Assembly: GCF_028621955.1 (NCBI RefSeq)
Contig: NZ_CP117516.1
Span: 1,758,001 to 1,822,000 of the forward strand
From: Erythrobacter sp. BLCC-B19
GTDB taxonomy: Bacteria > Pseudomonadota > Alphaproteobacteria > Sphingomonadales > Sphingomonadaceae
Length of the DNA: 64,000 nucleotides
Direction: 5' to 3'
In this document: piece after piece, positions 18,431 through 30,403 of the stretch
Numbering within the stretch: the first letter of the stretch is position 1
How the letters are laid out: every line of letters begins with the position of its first letter
Made by a program: the position numbers and the translations under genes
Notes under the pieces: model-generated
The model's input: only the letters and a program-made list of their open reading frames with translations
What the model was told of the DNA's origin: nothing
Database searches by the model: none

Positions 18431-19470
18431 GCAAGCGTGACCAGCTCCTCGCCGCCGCGCGTGACCGTGTGCTGATCTTCGACGGCGCCTTCGGGACACA
18501 GATCCAGCTCAGGAAGCTGACCGAAGAGGATTATGCGGGCGATCTGGGCCTGCCCGCCGACCAGAAGGGCAATAACGACATCCTCGCCCTGACCCGCCCC
18601 GATGTGCTGAGCGACATCACCCGCGCCTACTTTGAGGCGGGGTCGGATATTGTCTCGACCAACACTTTCTCGGCCAACCGCATTTCGCAGGCTGATTACG
18701 CGGCGGAAGGCTTGGTGCGCGAAATCAACGTCGCAAGCGGCCAGCTCGCCCGCAAGCTGGCGGAAGAGTTCGAGGCCAAGGATGGCCGCCCGCGCTTTGT
18801 CGCAGGCGCGATCGGGCCGACCAACAAGACCCTGTCGCTCAGCCCCGATGTCGAAGACCCAGGGTTCCGCGAGATCGACTTCGACTATCTGGTCGACGTC
18901 TATCTCGAACAGGCCCGTGCGCTGGTCGAAGGCGGGGTGGACTTCATCCTGATCGAGACCGTGTTCGATACGCTCAACGCCAAGGCCGGGATCATGGCGG
19001 TGAAGAAGCTGGAGCGCGAGCTGGGCCGCGAAGTGCCGGTGATGATCTCGATGACATTGACTGACCTGTCGGGCCGCAACCTCTCGGGCCATACGGTCGA
19101 GGCGTTCTGGTATGCCGTGCGCCATGCCAAGCCGCTCACCATCGGCCTCAATTGCAGCTTCGGGGCGGAGCAATTGCGCCCGCACGTCAAGGTCTTGTCG
19201 CAGATCGCCGATACGCTGCTGATGATCTATCCCAATGCCGGGCTGCCCAATGAATTGGGCGAATATGACGAGATGCCCGATACCACCGCGGGGCTGGTGA
19301 AGGATTGGGCGGATCACGGCCAGGTCAACATCCTTGGCGGGTGCTGCGGCTCCTCCCCTGCGCACATCGCCGCGATTGCCAAGGCGGTCGCCAAGTCCGA
19401 GCCGCGAGCCGTGCCGACGCCCGAACCGGCGATGAAGCTGGCAGGGCTTGAGGCGTTCTTCGCGGCCTGA
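18427..19470 (+). CDS. metH: methionine synthase, homocysteine-binding half (split MetH)
   Basis: A 347-residue protein equal to the N-terminal homocysteine methyltransferase barrel of MetH. The start is IFDGAFGTQIQL. Zn ligands sit in LNCSFGAEQL (about residue 241) and GGCCGSSPAHIAAI (about residue 307). It carries zinc-activated homocysteine and must pair with the separate folate/cobalamin half encoded just downstream. The combined length of both parts (347+870) equals a full MetH, so this is a clean split rather than a loss. The ATGA overlap with metF points to one operon. Confidence 0.92.
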   Translation: MSKRDQLLAAARDRVLIFDGAFGTQIQLRKLTEEDYAGDLGLPADQKGNNDILALTRPDVLSDITRAYFEAGSDIVSTNTFSANRISQADYAAEGLVREINVASGQLARKLAEEFEAKDGRPRFVAGAIGPTNKTLSLSPDVEDPGFREIDFDYLVDVYLEQARALVEGGVDFILIETVFDTLNAKAGIMAVKKLERELGREVPVMISMTLTDLSGRNLSGHTVEAFWYAVRHAKPLTIGLNCSFGAEQLRPHVKVLSQIADTLLMIYPNAGLPNELGEYDEMPDTTAGLVKDWADHGQVNILGGCCGSSPAHIAAIAKAVAKSEPRAVPTPEPAMKLAGLEAFFAA

Positions 19471-19490
19471 TTACATTCGAGAGAACATAA

Positions 19491-22103
<2,613 letters not shown>

Positions 22104-22133
22104 CGCGCGCAGCGGGGCGGCGATGATGGTGGC

Positions 22134-23330
22134 ATGATCCGCCGCCTCACCGCCGCCGCTCTGGCGATCGCCGCTGTCCCCGCCGCCGCACAGGAGCCCG
22201 CGCCGCCTGCGACAGTGGTGGTCGCCTTCGACCGCGAGACCATCAAGCCGCTGATCGTCGAGGGGCTGGCGAACAAGGAAACGGGCCGCGCGCTCGAAGC
22301 CAATGATCCGGTGCGCATCGCCTCGATCTCCAAGCTTGTGATGGCGCTGACGGCGCTCAGGCTGATGGACGAAGGCAAGGTCGATCTGGACCGCGATATC
22401 TCCGACTATCTCGGGTGGAAGGTGCGCTCGCCCTACCACCCGGATGCCAAGGTGACGCTCACTCACCTACTGTCCCACCGGGCAGGGCTGTCCGACAAGG
22501 CAGGCTACATCATCCCGCTGGGTGAAAGCCTTGAGGCCAAGTTCGCGGACCCTGCGGCGTGGCGCGACACCGGCGCGCCAGGCAAGGCTGCGTTCGAATA
22601 TGCCAATCTCGGCTCGCCCTTGGTCGCGACCGTGCTCGAAGCGGCGAGCGGCGAGCGCTACGACCGGTTGGTGGAGCGCCTTGTCTTCAAGCCCTTGGGC
22701 GTGAAGGCCTGCCTCAACTGGATCGGTTGTGACGCCGATATGCAGGCCCGCGCCGTCACGCTCTACCGCGACACGGGCGAGGTGGCGCGCGATGCGCCGG
22801 AGGACTTGCCGCCCGCTTGCACGATCCCCGTGGCCGAAGGGGTGCCCTGCGATCTCGGAAGCTATGTGCCCGGCACCAATGCCTCGATCTTCTCACCCCA
22901 AGGCGGAGTGCGGATCGGGATGGTCGATCTGGCGAAAATCGGCCAGGCCTTGCTGCTGATGAACAAGAACGGCTTTTTCTCGGATGCTGCGATGCGCCGT
23001 TGGTTCGGCGAGATGGCGGCGGCTGCCGGCGACTATGAACCGGACGCCACTGATGTCGCCTTCTGCGGCTATGGGCTGGCGGCCTATGCGGTGGTCGACG
23101 AGACGCCGTGCGTCGATGATCTGTTCGGCGATGGCTTTGGCCGGATCGGCCACGGGGGCGAGGCCTATGGGTTGCGGTCGGGCCTGTGGCTGTCGTTCGA
23201 AAAGGCGATGAGCTTTGCCTATTTCACCACCGAAGTCCCCCCGCCGAAGGGCGAGGTCGAAACCTCTGCTTCCGACCCGCGCGAAAAGGCGCTGATGAAG
23301 CGGGCGCTGGAGCTGGCCGGGAGCAGATAG
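22134..23330 (+). CDS. serine hydrolase, beta-lactamase/transpeptidase-like, exported
   Basis: A 398-residue protein with an N-terminal signal peptide (AVPAAAQ). All three class C/DD-peptidase motifs are present: SISK (nucleophile Ser and Lys, about residue 64), YAN (about residue 158) and HGG near residue 343 in place of the KTG box. The fold is that of AmpC/EstB-like esterases and peptidases of the Beta-lactamase family. Several cysteines could form disulfides in the periplasm. The substrate (peptide, ester or beta-lactam) cannot be told. It is a single gene, 30 bases after metH. Confidence 0.85.
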   Translation: MIRRLTAAALAIAAVPAAAQEPAPPATVVVAFDRETIKPLIVEGLANKETGRALEANDPVRIASISKLVMALTALRLMDEGKVDLDRDISDYLGWKVRSPYHPDAKVTLTHLLSHRAGLSDKAGYIIPLGESLEAKFADPAAWRDTGAPGKAAFEYANLGSPLVATVLEAASGERYDRLVERLVFKPLGVKACLNWIGCDADMQARAVTLYRDTGEVARDAPEDLPPACTIPVAEGVPCDLGSYVPGTNASIFSPQGGVRIGMVDLAKIGQALLLMNKNGFFSDAAMRRWFGEMAAAAGDYEPDATDVAFCGYGLAAYAVVDETPCVDDLFGDGFGRIGHGGEAYGLRSGLWLSFEKAMSFAYFTTEVPPPKGEVETSASDPREKALMKRALELAGSR

Positions 23331-23331
23331 T

Positions 23332-23428
23332 ACCGTTCGCGCTGAGCTTGCCGAAGCACCGTCGTTCCTGAAGTTTGGCGGTGCGCTCGAAGAAAGAACG
23401 GCTCTTCGACAGGCTCAGGGCGAACGGT
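23332..23428. repeat. REP-like inverted repeat in a convergent intergenic region
   Basis: Two 25-base arms (23332-23356 and 23404-23428) are inverted copies with 22 of 25 matches. The left arm begins ACCGTTCGCGCTGAGC and the right ends GGGCGAACGGT. A 47-base centre separates them. Very similar sequences recur in sphingomonad genomes as far as I recall. Sitting between two stop codons, it may act as a bidirectional terminator or mRNA stabiliser. Confidence 0.75.
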
Positions 23429-23439
23429 GCTTTTTGACG

Positions 23440-24639
23440 CTATGCCTCCGCCTTCACCCGATCGCCCAGCTTTGCGATCAGAGGCGTGGCGAAGGGCTTG
23501 GTCAGCATCGTGCTGCCGACCGCCATCAGCAAGAGGGCGGTGAAGGTCGTTGGCGTGATCACCTGCTTGTCGAGCAGGATGTTGGCGAAGATAATCATGA
23601 TCAGCGCCTTGGTCTGGAGCAGCCAGCCGATCAGGCTCGCCTCGGTGCGGCTCCAGCCGAGCAGCTTGCCGGCGATATGCACGCCCAGCAGCTTGCCCCC
23701 GACCGCCGCTGCCAGCAGCAGCGCGGCGACGCCGAAGACGGCCAACCCGCCGCCCTCCCACTGGGTTCTGAGGCCTGTCGAGAGGAAGAACACCGGCATC
23801 ACCGTCAGCAGCACGATGTTGCGGAACCGGTCCATCGCGTCGTGGCCGAACCACTTGGCATCCAGCACCACGCCCGCGAGGAACGCGCCCACCATATAGT
23901 GGAGTCCCGACCAGTCGCCCGCCAGCCCGCACACCGCCAGCCAGATCAGGCCGACAGGCCAGCGATCTGCCTCGGAGAGGCGCGCCATCACGCGGCGGAT
24001 CAGCCATGCGGCAAGCGCAAAGCCGACGACAAATATGCCCTGCCGCGCCAGCCGGTCGAAATCGAGCAGGATGATCGCCAGCACGCCCCAGATCGCGATA
24101 TCGTCAAGGCTGGCATAGCGCAGGATGCGCTGGCCAAGCTGTTCGCGCAGGATGCCGAGCTTTTCCATCAGCAGCACGAGGATAGGCAGCGCGGTGACCG
24201 CGCAGGCCATGCCGATGCCGAGCAAGGCCTGCCAATAGGCGCCGTTTGGCCCGCGCCAGCCGGGGAATTGCAGAATGATCGCGGCGGCCAACGTGCCCGC
24301 CAGCAGCGGCATCCCCAGCGCCAGCCCTGCGGTGAGACCGGTTTCGCCGCGGTGCCGCCATGCTTGCGACAAGTCGAGCTCGATCCCGGCAATCCATACG
24401 AACAGCATCACCGCCCACCACGCGACGCCGTTGAGGGCGATGATCACATCTGGCCGGAATACGAAGGCGTAATAGTCCGGGAACACCGCGCCCAGCACGC
24501 CCGGGCCAAGCAGAATGCCGCCCACGATCTGAACCACCACCAGCGGCGCCCAGTGATCGGTGCGGCCCACGCGCCACACCAGCCAGGGCACGGCAAAGAT
24601 GATCGTCAGCGCGATCAGATAGATTTCCGTGAGGTTCAT
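23440..24639 (-). CDS. cation:proton antiporter, CPA2/Kef-like membrane domain
   Basis: A 399-residue protein with about 12 membrane helices. The ATG at 24639 is chosen over an upstream one because it starts directly with the first helix. It has the expected conserved segments: IVGGILLGPGVLG, ACAVTALPILVLLMEKLG, YASLDDIAIWGVLAI (the TM acidic pair) and HYMVGAFLAGVVL. No C-terminal TrkA/RCK domain is present, so it is the bare exchanger. It swaps Na+ or K+ for H+ across the inner membrane. It is convergent with the serine hydrolase and divergent from the glycine cleavage operon. Confidence 0.87.
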   Translation of the reverse strand: MNLTEIYLIALTIIFAVPWLVWRVGRTDHWAPLVVVQIVGGILLGPGVLGAVFPDYYAFVFRPDVIIALNGVAWWAVMLFVWIAGIELDLSQAWRHRGETGLTAGLALGMPLLAGTLAAAIILQFPGWRGPNGAYWQALLGIGMACAVTALPILVLLMEKLGILREQLGQRILRYASLDDIAIWGVLAIILLDFDRLARQGIFVVGFALAAWLIRRVMARLSEADRWPVGLIWLAVCGLAGDWSGLHYMVGAFLAGVVLDAKWFGHDAMDRFRNIVLLTVMPVFFLSTGLRTQWEGGGLAVFGVAALLLAAAVGGKLLGVHIAGKLLGWSRTEASLIGWLLQTKALIMIIFANILLDKQVITPTTFTALLLMAVGSTMLTKPFATPLIAKLGDRVKAEA

Positions 24640-24784
24640 CCCGGCGCGTGTTCTAATGTTCCGCCAAACCGGGTGCAAATGTGATTTTCGCGCGGAAATC
24701 CGGTGTTCGCCCGATTGACGCGATGCAGCATTCGGGGCAGGGCGGGGGCGTCTTCCGCGACAGAAGCGATTCTGGCGCGGGCAG

Positions 24785-24985
24785 GCGAGCGGGAGAGCCC
24801 GATGCCCCTTTCACCGGGGGCAACGGCGCCGAAGGAGCAACCGCCCCGGAAACTCTCAGGCCACCGGACCGCTCGGCTGCATGACACTCTGGAAAGCGCC
24901 TCCGGCTTCATGCTGGCGGCCACCGAAGGGGAGGCTGGCCGCGCTTGTGGTCTGCCGAAGCTCTCAGGTCACCCGACAGAGGGGG
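24785..24985 (+). ncRNA. tandem glycine riboswitch
   Basis: Two gcvT-type aptamers lie in series before gcvT. In the first, GAGCGG (24787-24792) pairs with CCGCTC (24869-24874); the conserved CACCGGGGGCAACGGC and GAAACTCTCAGG cores lie between. The second runs from about 24884 with CTCTGGAAAGC, CACCGAAGGGG and GCTCTCAGGTCACC, and closes at CAGAGG (about 24981). Glycine binding by both is expected to switch on the cleavage operon. A short spacer (24986-25045) leads to the GTG of gcvT. A TTGACG at 24715-24720 could be part of the promoter. Confidence 0.95.
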
Positions 24986-25045
24986 CAGTTATGTGGCGGC
25001 GCGCTGGCGCTGCCGGACTGCCGTATTCTGCCGGGGATTTTCCGA

Positions 25046-26185
25046 GTGACCGATCACGATACCGAAGACCATCTCGAAGACATCCCGCTCGAAGCCCTGC
25101 CGCTTGACGCCTGGCACCGTGCACGCGGTGCGCGGATGGTGCCCTTTGCGGGCTATGAAATGCCGATCCAGTATGAGGGGATCGTTGCCGAACATAACTG
25201 GACGCGCGAGAGCGCCGGACTGTTCGACGTGTCGCACATGGGCCAGCTGGTGCTGTCCGGCCCCGATCTCGACGCGGCGGTCGAAGCCGTGCTGCCGATT
25301 GACCTTTCGACGCTGAAGCTTGGCCAGCAGCGCTATTCCCTGCTGCTCGACGAGAACGGGGGCGTGCTCGATGACCTGATGGTCTCGCGCTGGCCCGAGG
25401 CGCTCTATCTGGTCGTCAACGGTGCGACCAAGTGGGACGACATGGGCACCTTGCGCGAGGCGCTGCCCGACGACATCACCATGAACTACCTCGACGAGCG
25501 CGCCTTGCTGGCGCTGCAAGGGCCGAAGGCGGCTGATGCGCTGGCCCGCCATGCGACCGGCGAATATCCCCTGAGCGCGCTGACCTTCATGAAGTTCGGG
25601 CGGTTCCAGATTGCGGGCCACGACGTCACCATCGCGCGCGCGGGCTACACCGGCGAGGATGGGTTTGAAATCTCGCTCGATGCCGAGGCCGCCGCGGAAG
25701 TCGCCGACCTGCTCTGCGCCGAACCCGAGGTGAAGCCCATCGGCCTTGGCGCGCGGGATTCGCTGCGGCTGGAGGCGGGGCTGCCGCTCTACGGCCACGA
25801 CCTCTCGCCCGAGACCAGCCCGATCGAAGCGGGCCTCATCTTCGGCATCAACAAGCGCCGCCGCAGCGAAGGCGGCTATCCGGGCGCGGAGCGGATCAAC
25901 CGCGAGATCGTGGAAGGCACCGCGCGCAAGTGGGTCGGTCTGACAATCGCTGGCCGCTTGCCCGCCCGCGAGGGTGCGGAAGTCTTCAGCGGCGCGGACA
26001 AGATCGGGGTGGTAACCAGCGGCGGCTTCTCGCCGACGCTCGGCGCGCCCATCGCCATGGCTTACGTGGCGAGCGAAAACGCCGCCATCGGCACCGCGCT
26101 TGAGGTCGAAGTCCGGGGCAAGCGCCTCGCCGCCACTGTCGCGCCCACACCTTTTGTCCCGCACCGCTACTACAGGGGGAACTGA
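25046..26185 (+). CDS. gcvT: glycine cleavage system T protein (aminomethyltransferase)
   Basis: A 379-residue protein. The frame runs back into the riboswitch, so I chose the GTG at 25046 just before LDAWHRARGARMVPFAGYEMP. Folate-binding blocks are LFDVSHMGQL, GYTGEDGFEI, and LRLEAGLPLYGHDL. It releases ammonia from the aminomethyl-lipoyl arm of GcvH and makes 5,10-methylene-THF. It is the first gene of the operon gcvT-gcvH-glycosyltransferase-gcvPA-gcvPB, with only 3 bases to gcvH, and is controlled by the glycine riboswitch. Confidence 0.95.
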   Translation: MTDHDTEDHLEDIPLEALPLDAWHRARGARMVPFAGYEMPIQYEGIVAEHNWTRESAGLFDVSHMGQLVLSGPDLDAAVEAVLPIDLSTLKLGQQRYSLLLDENGGVLDDLMVSRWPEALYLVVNGATKWDDMGTLREALPDDITMNYLDERALLALQGPKAADALARHATGEYPLSALTFMKFGRFQIAGHDVTIARAGYTGEDGFEISLDAEAAAEVADLLCAEPEVKPIGLGARDSLRLEAGLPLYGHDLSPETSPIEAGLIFGINKRRRSEGGYPGAERINREIVEGTARKWVGLTIAGRLPAREGAEVFSGADKIGVVTSGGFSPTLGAPIAMAYVASENAAIGTALEVEVRGKRLAATVAPTPFVPHRYYRGN

Positions 26186-26188
26186 CCC

Positions 26189-26557
26189 ATGCGTTACTAC
26201 ACTGACGAACACGAATGGATCGAGGTCGAGGGCGATGTCGCGACCGTCGGCATCACCGATTATGCGCAAGGCCAGCTGGGCGACATCGTGTTCGTCGAAC
26301 TGCCTGAAGTCGGCGCGATGATCGAGCAGGGCAAGGACGCTGCCGTGGTCGAGAGCGTCAAGGCCGCCTCTGATGTCTATGCCCCGATCACTGGCGAGAT
26401 CACCGAAGTGAACCCCGCGCTGGAGGAAGACCCGGCGCTGGTCAACTCGGCCCCGGAAGACGGCGGCTGGTTCTTCAAGATGACCATCGCCGATCCGGGC
26501 GAGCTCGACGGCCTGATGGACGAAGACGGCTACAAGGCATTCCTCGAGGGACTGTGA
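26189..26557 (+). CDS. gcvH: glycine cleavage system H protein
   Basis: A 122-residue lipoyl-carrier protein. The lipoylation site is in the segment [17 protein letters not shown] (Lys about 60). [21 protein letters not shown] and the C-terminal [12 protein letters not shown] are typical. It shuttles the aminomethyl group between the P and T proteins. Its TGA overlaps the GTG of the next, unrelated gene. Confidence 0.96.
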   Translation: MRYYTDEHEWIEVEGDVATVGITDYAQGQLGDIVFVELPEVGAMIEQGKDAAVVESVKAASDVYAPITGEITEVNPALEEDPALVNSAPEDGGWFFKMTIADPGELDGLMDEDGYKAFLEGL

Positions 26558-27399
26558 CCACCGTTCCGCCCGTCACCATCACGCCGATCGGCGCCCCCAC
26601 CGGCAACAGCGCGGGGGGCAAGCGGCTGCTGGTCGCCACCCCGCTCTATGACGGCGCGCAGGGCGATTATCTGCGCGCCGTGGTGGGGTTGACGGGCGCA
26701 GCCGAGCGGACGGGGGTGCATTGCTCCTTCGCCTGGCTCAGCAATAATGCCTCGATCAGCCGGGCGCGCAACGTGCTCACCGCCGCCTTCCTGCAATCGG
26801 ATGCGACGCACATGATGTTCGTCGATGCCGATATCGGCTTCGCGCCCGAGGATGTGCTCGATCTGCTCACGCGGATGCAGGCCGATCCGGCGCTGGCGGT
26901 GGTGGGCGCGCCGTGCCCCAAGCGGATGGTCAACTGGGCGCTGGTCGCCGCCGCCGCATCGCGCGGGCTGGCGGCGGAGAACCCGGCGCTGCTGGAGCGG
27001 TTCTCGGGCGTCTTCGCGCTCGATCCGCTCGACCCCAAGGGGCAGTTCCGGCTCGACCAGCCGATCGAGCTGCTGCGGGTCGGCACCGGGCTGATGATCA
27101 TCCGCCGCGATGTGGTGGAGGCGTTGTGCGCGCGCCATCCGGAACTGCGCTACAAGCCCGACGCGCTCGACCGTGAAAGCGGGCTGGTGGGCGAGGATAT
27201 CCACGCGCTGTTCCAGCCGATGATCGATCCCGACAGCGGCCACCTGATGTCCGATGATTTCGCCTTCTGCCGCAGGGTGCGCGATGCGGGCTATCGCATC
27301 TGGCTCGCACCCTGGATGCGCACCACCCACACCGGCCCTGCGCGCTTTTCCGGCGCGCTGCCCGATCTTGCCGCACTGACCGGCACGCCGTCTGCCTGA
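26554..27399 (+). CDS. GT-A glycosyltransferase-like protein inside the gcv operon
   Basis: A 281-residue protein starting at GTG and overlapping the gcvH stop by 4 bases. Residues about 24-230 look like a GT2-type nucleotide-sugar domain: [30 protein letters not shown], and a clear DxD in [17 protein letters not shown] basic/aromatic C-terminal region ends in [12 protein letters not shown]. No membrane segment is present. It has no known place in glycine cleavage, yet it lies between gcvH and gcvPA on the same strand with short gaps, so it should be co-expressed. The substrate is unknown. Confidence 0.72.
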   Translation: MTTVPPVTITPIGAPTGNSAGGKRLLVATPLYDGAQGDYLRAVVGLTGAAERTGVHCSFAWLSNNASISRARNVLTAAFLQSDATHMMFVDADIGFAPEDVLDLLTRMQADPALAVVGAPCPKRMVNWALVAAAASRGLAAENPALLERFSGVFALDPLDPKGQFRLDQPIELLRVGTGLMIIRRDVVEALCARHPELRYKPDALDRESGLVGEDIHALFQPMIDPDSGHLMSDDFAFCRRVRDAGYRIWLAPWMRTTHTGPARFSGALPDLAALTGTPSA

Positions 27400-27433
27400 A
27401 CCCCTCACCCCCAGCCACGGAAAGCCATCTCCC

Positions 27434-28807
27434 ATGCGCTACCTCCCCCTTACCGATACCGACCGGCAGGCGATGCTGGCGACCATTGGTGCATCGAACA
27501 TTGACGATCTGTTCGTCGACGTGCCCGAAGTCGCCCGCCTGGACGGCCCGATCCACGGGCTGCCGATGCACGCGAGCGAAATGGCGGTCGAACGCCATAT
27601 GAAGGCGCTGGCCGCCAAGAACCTGGTCGCCGGCGAAGTGCCGTTTTTCCTCGGCGCGGGCGCCTATCGCCATCACGTGCCCGCCAGCGTCGACACCATC
27701 ATCCAGCGCGGCGAATTCCTGACCGCCTATACCCCCTATCAGCCCGAAATCGCGCAGGGCACGTTGCAGGTGCTGTTCGAGTTCCAGACGCAGGTGGCGC
27801 GGCTCTATGGCTGCGCGGTGGCCAATGCCTCGCTCTATGACGGGTCGACCGCCTGCTGGGAGGCGGTGGCGATGGCGACCCGCGTCACCCGCCGCAAGCG
27901 CGCGGTGCTCTCGGGCGCGCTGCATCCGCATTATGCGCAGGTGGTCAAGACCATGGCGCACTTCACCGGCGACACCATCGCCGACGCCCTGCCCGCGATC
28001 ACGGCGGAGCCGGATCTTGATGGTCTGATCGCCCGGATCGACGCGGACACCGCCTGCGTGGTGGTGCAATATCCCGACATCCTCGGGCGCATTTCCGACC
28101 TCACCCCTGTCGCCGAAGCCGCGCACGCCAAGGGCGCATTGCTGGTGGTGGTCAATACCGAGCCTGTGGCGCTCGGCGCGATCAAGAGCCCCGGCGAGAT
28201 GGGTGCGGATATCGTGGTGGGCGAGGGCCAGTCATTGGGCGTCGGCCTGCAATTCGGCGGGCCTTACTTGGGCCTCTTCGCCGTGCGCGATCCCAAGCAC
28301 GTGCGCCAGATGCCGGGCCGGCTGTGCGGCGAGACCACCGACGCCGAGGGCAAGCGCGGCTTCGTGCTCACGCTCTCGACCCGCGAACAGCACATCCGCC
28401 GCGAGAAGGCGACCAGCAACATCTGCACCAATTCCGGCCTGTGCGCGCTGGCCTTCTCGGTCCACATGACGCTGCTGGGCGAGCGGGGCTTGCGCGAACT
28501 CGCCGCCGAGAACCACCGTCTCGCCTGCCTTGCCGCCGACCGGCTGGCCAAGGTGCCGGGTGTGGAAGTGCTCAACACCGCCTTTTTCAACGAATTCACT
28601 CTGATGCTCGGCGGCAAGCCCGCGCGCCAGATCGTGCGCGATCTGGCTGACCGGGGCGTGCTGGGCGGGGTGTCATTGGGCCGGCTCTACCCCGGGGTCG
28701 AGGCGCTCGAACACGCGCTGCTCGTCGCCGTGACCGAGACCACCACCGAAGACGATATCGAGCGCCTCGCCTGCGAGCTTGAAGCCAGCATCAAGGAGAC
28801 CGTGTGA
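27434..28807 (+). CDS. gcvPA: glycine dehydrogenase (decarboxylating) subunit 1
   Basis: A 457-residue N-terminal half of the P protein. Family blocks include [53 protein letters not shown] and [18 protein letters not shown]. It lacks the PLP lysine, which is carried by the partner subunit. With subunit 2 it decarboxylates glycine and loads the aminomethyl group onto GcvH. The stop TGA shares one base with the next ATG. Confidence 0.95.
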   Translation: MRYLPLTDTDRQAMLATIGASNIDDLFVDVPEVARLDGPIHGLPMHASEMAVERHMKALAAKNLVAGEVPFFLGAGAYRHHVPASVDTIIQRGEFLTAYTPYQPEIAQGTLQVLFEFQTQVARLYGCAVANASLYDGSTACWEAVAMATRVTRRKRAVLSGALHPHYAQVVKTMAHFTGDTIADALPAITAEPDLDGLIARIDADTACVVVQYPDILGRISDLTPVAEAAHAKGALLVVVNTEPVALGAIKSPGEMGADIVVGEGQSLGVGLQFGGPYLGLFAVRDPKHVRQMPGRLCGETTDAEGKRGFVLTLSTREQHIRREKATSNICTNSGLCALAFSVHMTLLGERGLRELAAENHRLACLAADRLAKVPGVEVLNTAFFNEFTLMLGGKPARQIVRDLADRGVLGGVSLGRLYPGVEALEHALLVAVTETTTEDDIERLACELEASIKETV

Positions 28808-30363
28808 TGAACGCCCCCAACAAGAGCGGCTGGAAGCCCGAAATGCAGGTGGCAGAGGACGGGTTCCTCGGTGGCCCCGCGACCACCACCGGCAACCGCG
28901 CCCTGATGCTCGAAGAGCCGCTGCTGTTCGAGATCGGCCGCGCAGATGTGACCGGGGTTGACCTTCCGCCGGTCGATCCTGCCGCCGCGAGCCGTCTCGG
29001 CGGTCTCGCCCGCAGCGAAGCCATCGGCCTCGTCGGCCTGACCGAGCCCGAAACGGTGCGCCACTACACCCGCCTCAGCCGCCAGAACTACGGGATCGAC
29101 CTTGGGTTCTTCCCGCTCGGCAGCTGCACAATGAAGCACAACCCGCGTCTAAACGAGAAGATGGCGCGCTTGCCGGGGTTTGCCGACATCCACCCGCTTG
29201 CACCCCAGAACGCGGTGCAGGGCGCGCTCGAAGTCATCAGCCAACTGGGCGAATGGCTGTGCAAGCTGACCGGGATGCCCGCCGTGGCGATGAGCCCCAA
29301 GGCCGGCGCGCATGGCGAGCTGTGCGGGATCCTCGCGATCCGCGCCGCGCATGAGGCGCGCGGGGATGCGCGCGAAGTGGTGCTGGTGCCCGAAAGCGCC
29401 CACGGCACCAACCCTGCCACCGCCGCCTTCGCCAATTACCGCGTCGAGGATATTCCCGCGACCCCCGAAGGCCGGGTCGATGTGGCGGCGCTGAAGGCGC
29501 GGCTCGGGCCGGATGTGGCGGCGGTGATGATCACCAACCCCAACACCTGCGGATTGTTCGAGAAGGACTTCCGCGAGATCGCCGATGCGGTCCACGCGGC
29601 GGGCGGATACGTCTATTGCGACGGGGCGAACTTCAACGCCATCGTCGGCAAGGTGCGCCCCGGCGATCTTGGCGTCGATGCGATGCACATCAACCTCCAC
29701 AAGACCTTCTCCACCCCGCACGGCGGCGGTGGGCCGGGTTCGGGGCCGGTGGTTCTTTCGGAAGCGCTTGCGCCGTTTGCCCCGCTGCCCTTCGTGCGCA
29801 AGGACGATGCGGGCGGTTTCTATCTCGTCGAGGAGGAAAACCGCGAGGAGCGCGGGCCGAGCTTCGGGCGCATGACCGCGTTCCACGGCCAGATGGGGAT
29901 GTTCACCCGCGCGCTGACCTATATCCTCAGCCACGGGGCGGACGGGTTGAAGCAGGTGGCCGAGGATGCGGTGCTCAACGCCAACTACATCCTGCGTTCG
30001 ATGGAGGACATTCTCCACGCGCCGTTCGGCGCCAGTGGCCCGTGTATGCATGAGGCGCTGTTTGGCGACAAGGACTTCACCAATGGCCTGTCCACGCTCG
30101 ATGTCGCCAAGGGGCTGATCGACGAGGGCTATCACCCGATGACGGTCTATTTCCCGTTGGTGGTCCACGGCGCGATGCTGGTCGAGCCGACCGAGACCGA
30201 GAGCAAGGCGGCGATCGACCAGTTCATCACCGCCTTCCGCGGCGTGGTGACGCGGGCGCTGGCAGGGGACGAGGCGCTCAAGGCCGCGCCCTACTACTCG
30301 CCGCGGCGCAGGCTCGATGAAACGGCAGCGGCGCGCAAGCCCAAGCTGGCTTACGAGGGATGA
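28807..30363 (+). CDS. gcvPB: glycine dehydrogenase (decarboxylating) subunit 2
   Basis: A 518-residue C-terminal half of the P protein. The PLP-binding Lys lies in MHINLHKTFSTPHGGGGPG (about residue 299). Also seen are FPLGSCTMKHNPRLNE and ALTYILSHGADGLK. I prefer the ATG at 28807 over a GTG one codon earlier because it overlaps the gcvPA stop by one base. It is the last gene of the operon, followed by a terminator-like hairpin. Confidence 0.95.
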   Translation: MNAPNKSGWKPEMQVAEDGFLGGPATTTGNRALMLEEPLLFEIGRADVTGVDLPPVDPAAASRLGGLARSEAIGLVGLTEPETVRHYTRLSRQNYGIDLGFFPLGSCTMKHNPRLNEKMARLPGFADIHPLAPQNAVQGALEVISQLGEWLCKLTGMPAVAMSPKAGAHGELCGILAIRAAHEARGDAREVVLVPESAHGTNPATAAFANYRVEDIPATPEGRVDVAALKARLGPDVAAVMITNPNTCGLFEKDFREIADAVHAAGGYVYCDGANFNAIVGKVRPGDLGVDAMHINLHKTFSTPHGGGGPGSGPVVLSEALAPFAPLPFVRKDDAGGFYLVEEENREERGPSFGRMTAFHGQMGMFTRALTYILSHGADGLKQVAEDAVLNANYILRSMEDILHAPFGASGPCMHEALFGDKDFTNGLSTLDVAKGLIDEGYHPMTVYFPLVVHGAMLVEPTETESKAAIDQFITAFRGVVTRALAGDEALKAAPYYSPRRRLDETAAARKPKLAYEG

Positions 30364-30367
30364 AACC

Positions 30368-30387
30368 CCCTTCCCCAAGGGGAAGGG
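30368..30387. terminator. hairpin after gcvPB
   Basis: CCCTTCCCC and GGGGAAGGG form a 9-bp stem with a very short AA loop directly after the gcvPB stop, followed by AAAAG. It lies between convergent genes and could serve both. Confidence 0.5.
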
Positions 30388-30403
30388 AAAAGCAGGCGAT
30401 GCG

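Noticed and set aside
23434..24684. 416-codon plus-strand frame opposite the antiporter gene
   Set aside because: It is antisense to a clear membrane transporter and is rich in Arg, His, Gln and Asp, as expected of a GC-rich shadow frame.
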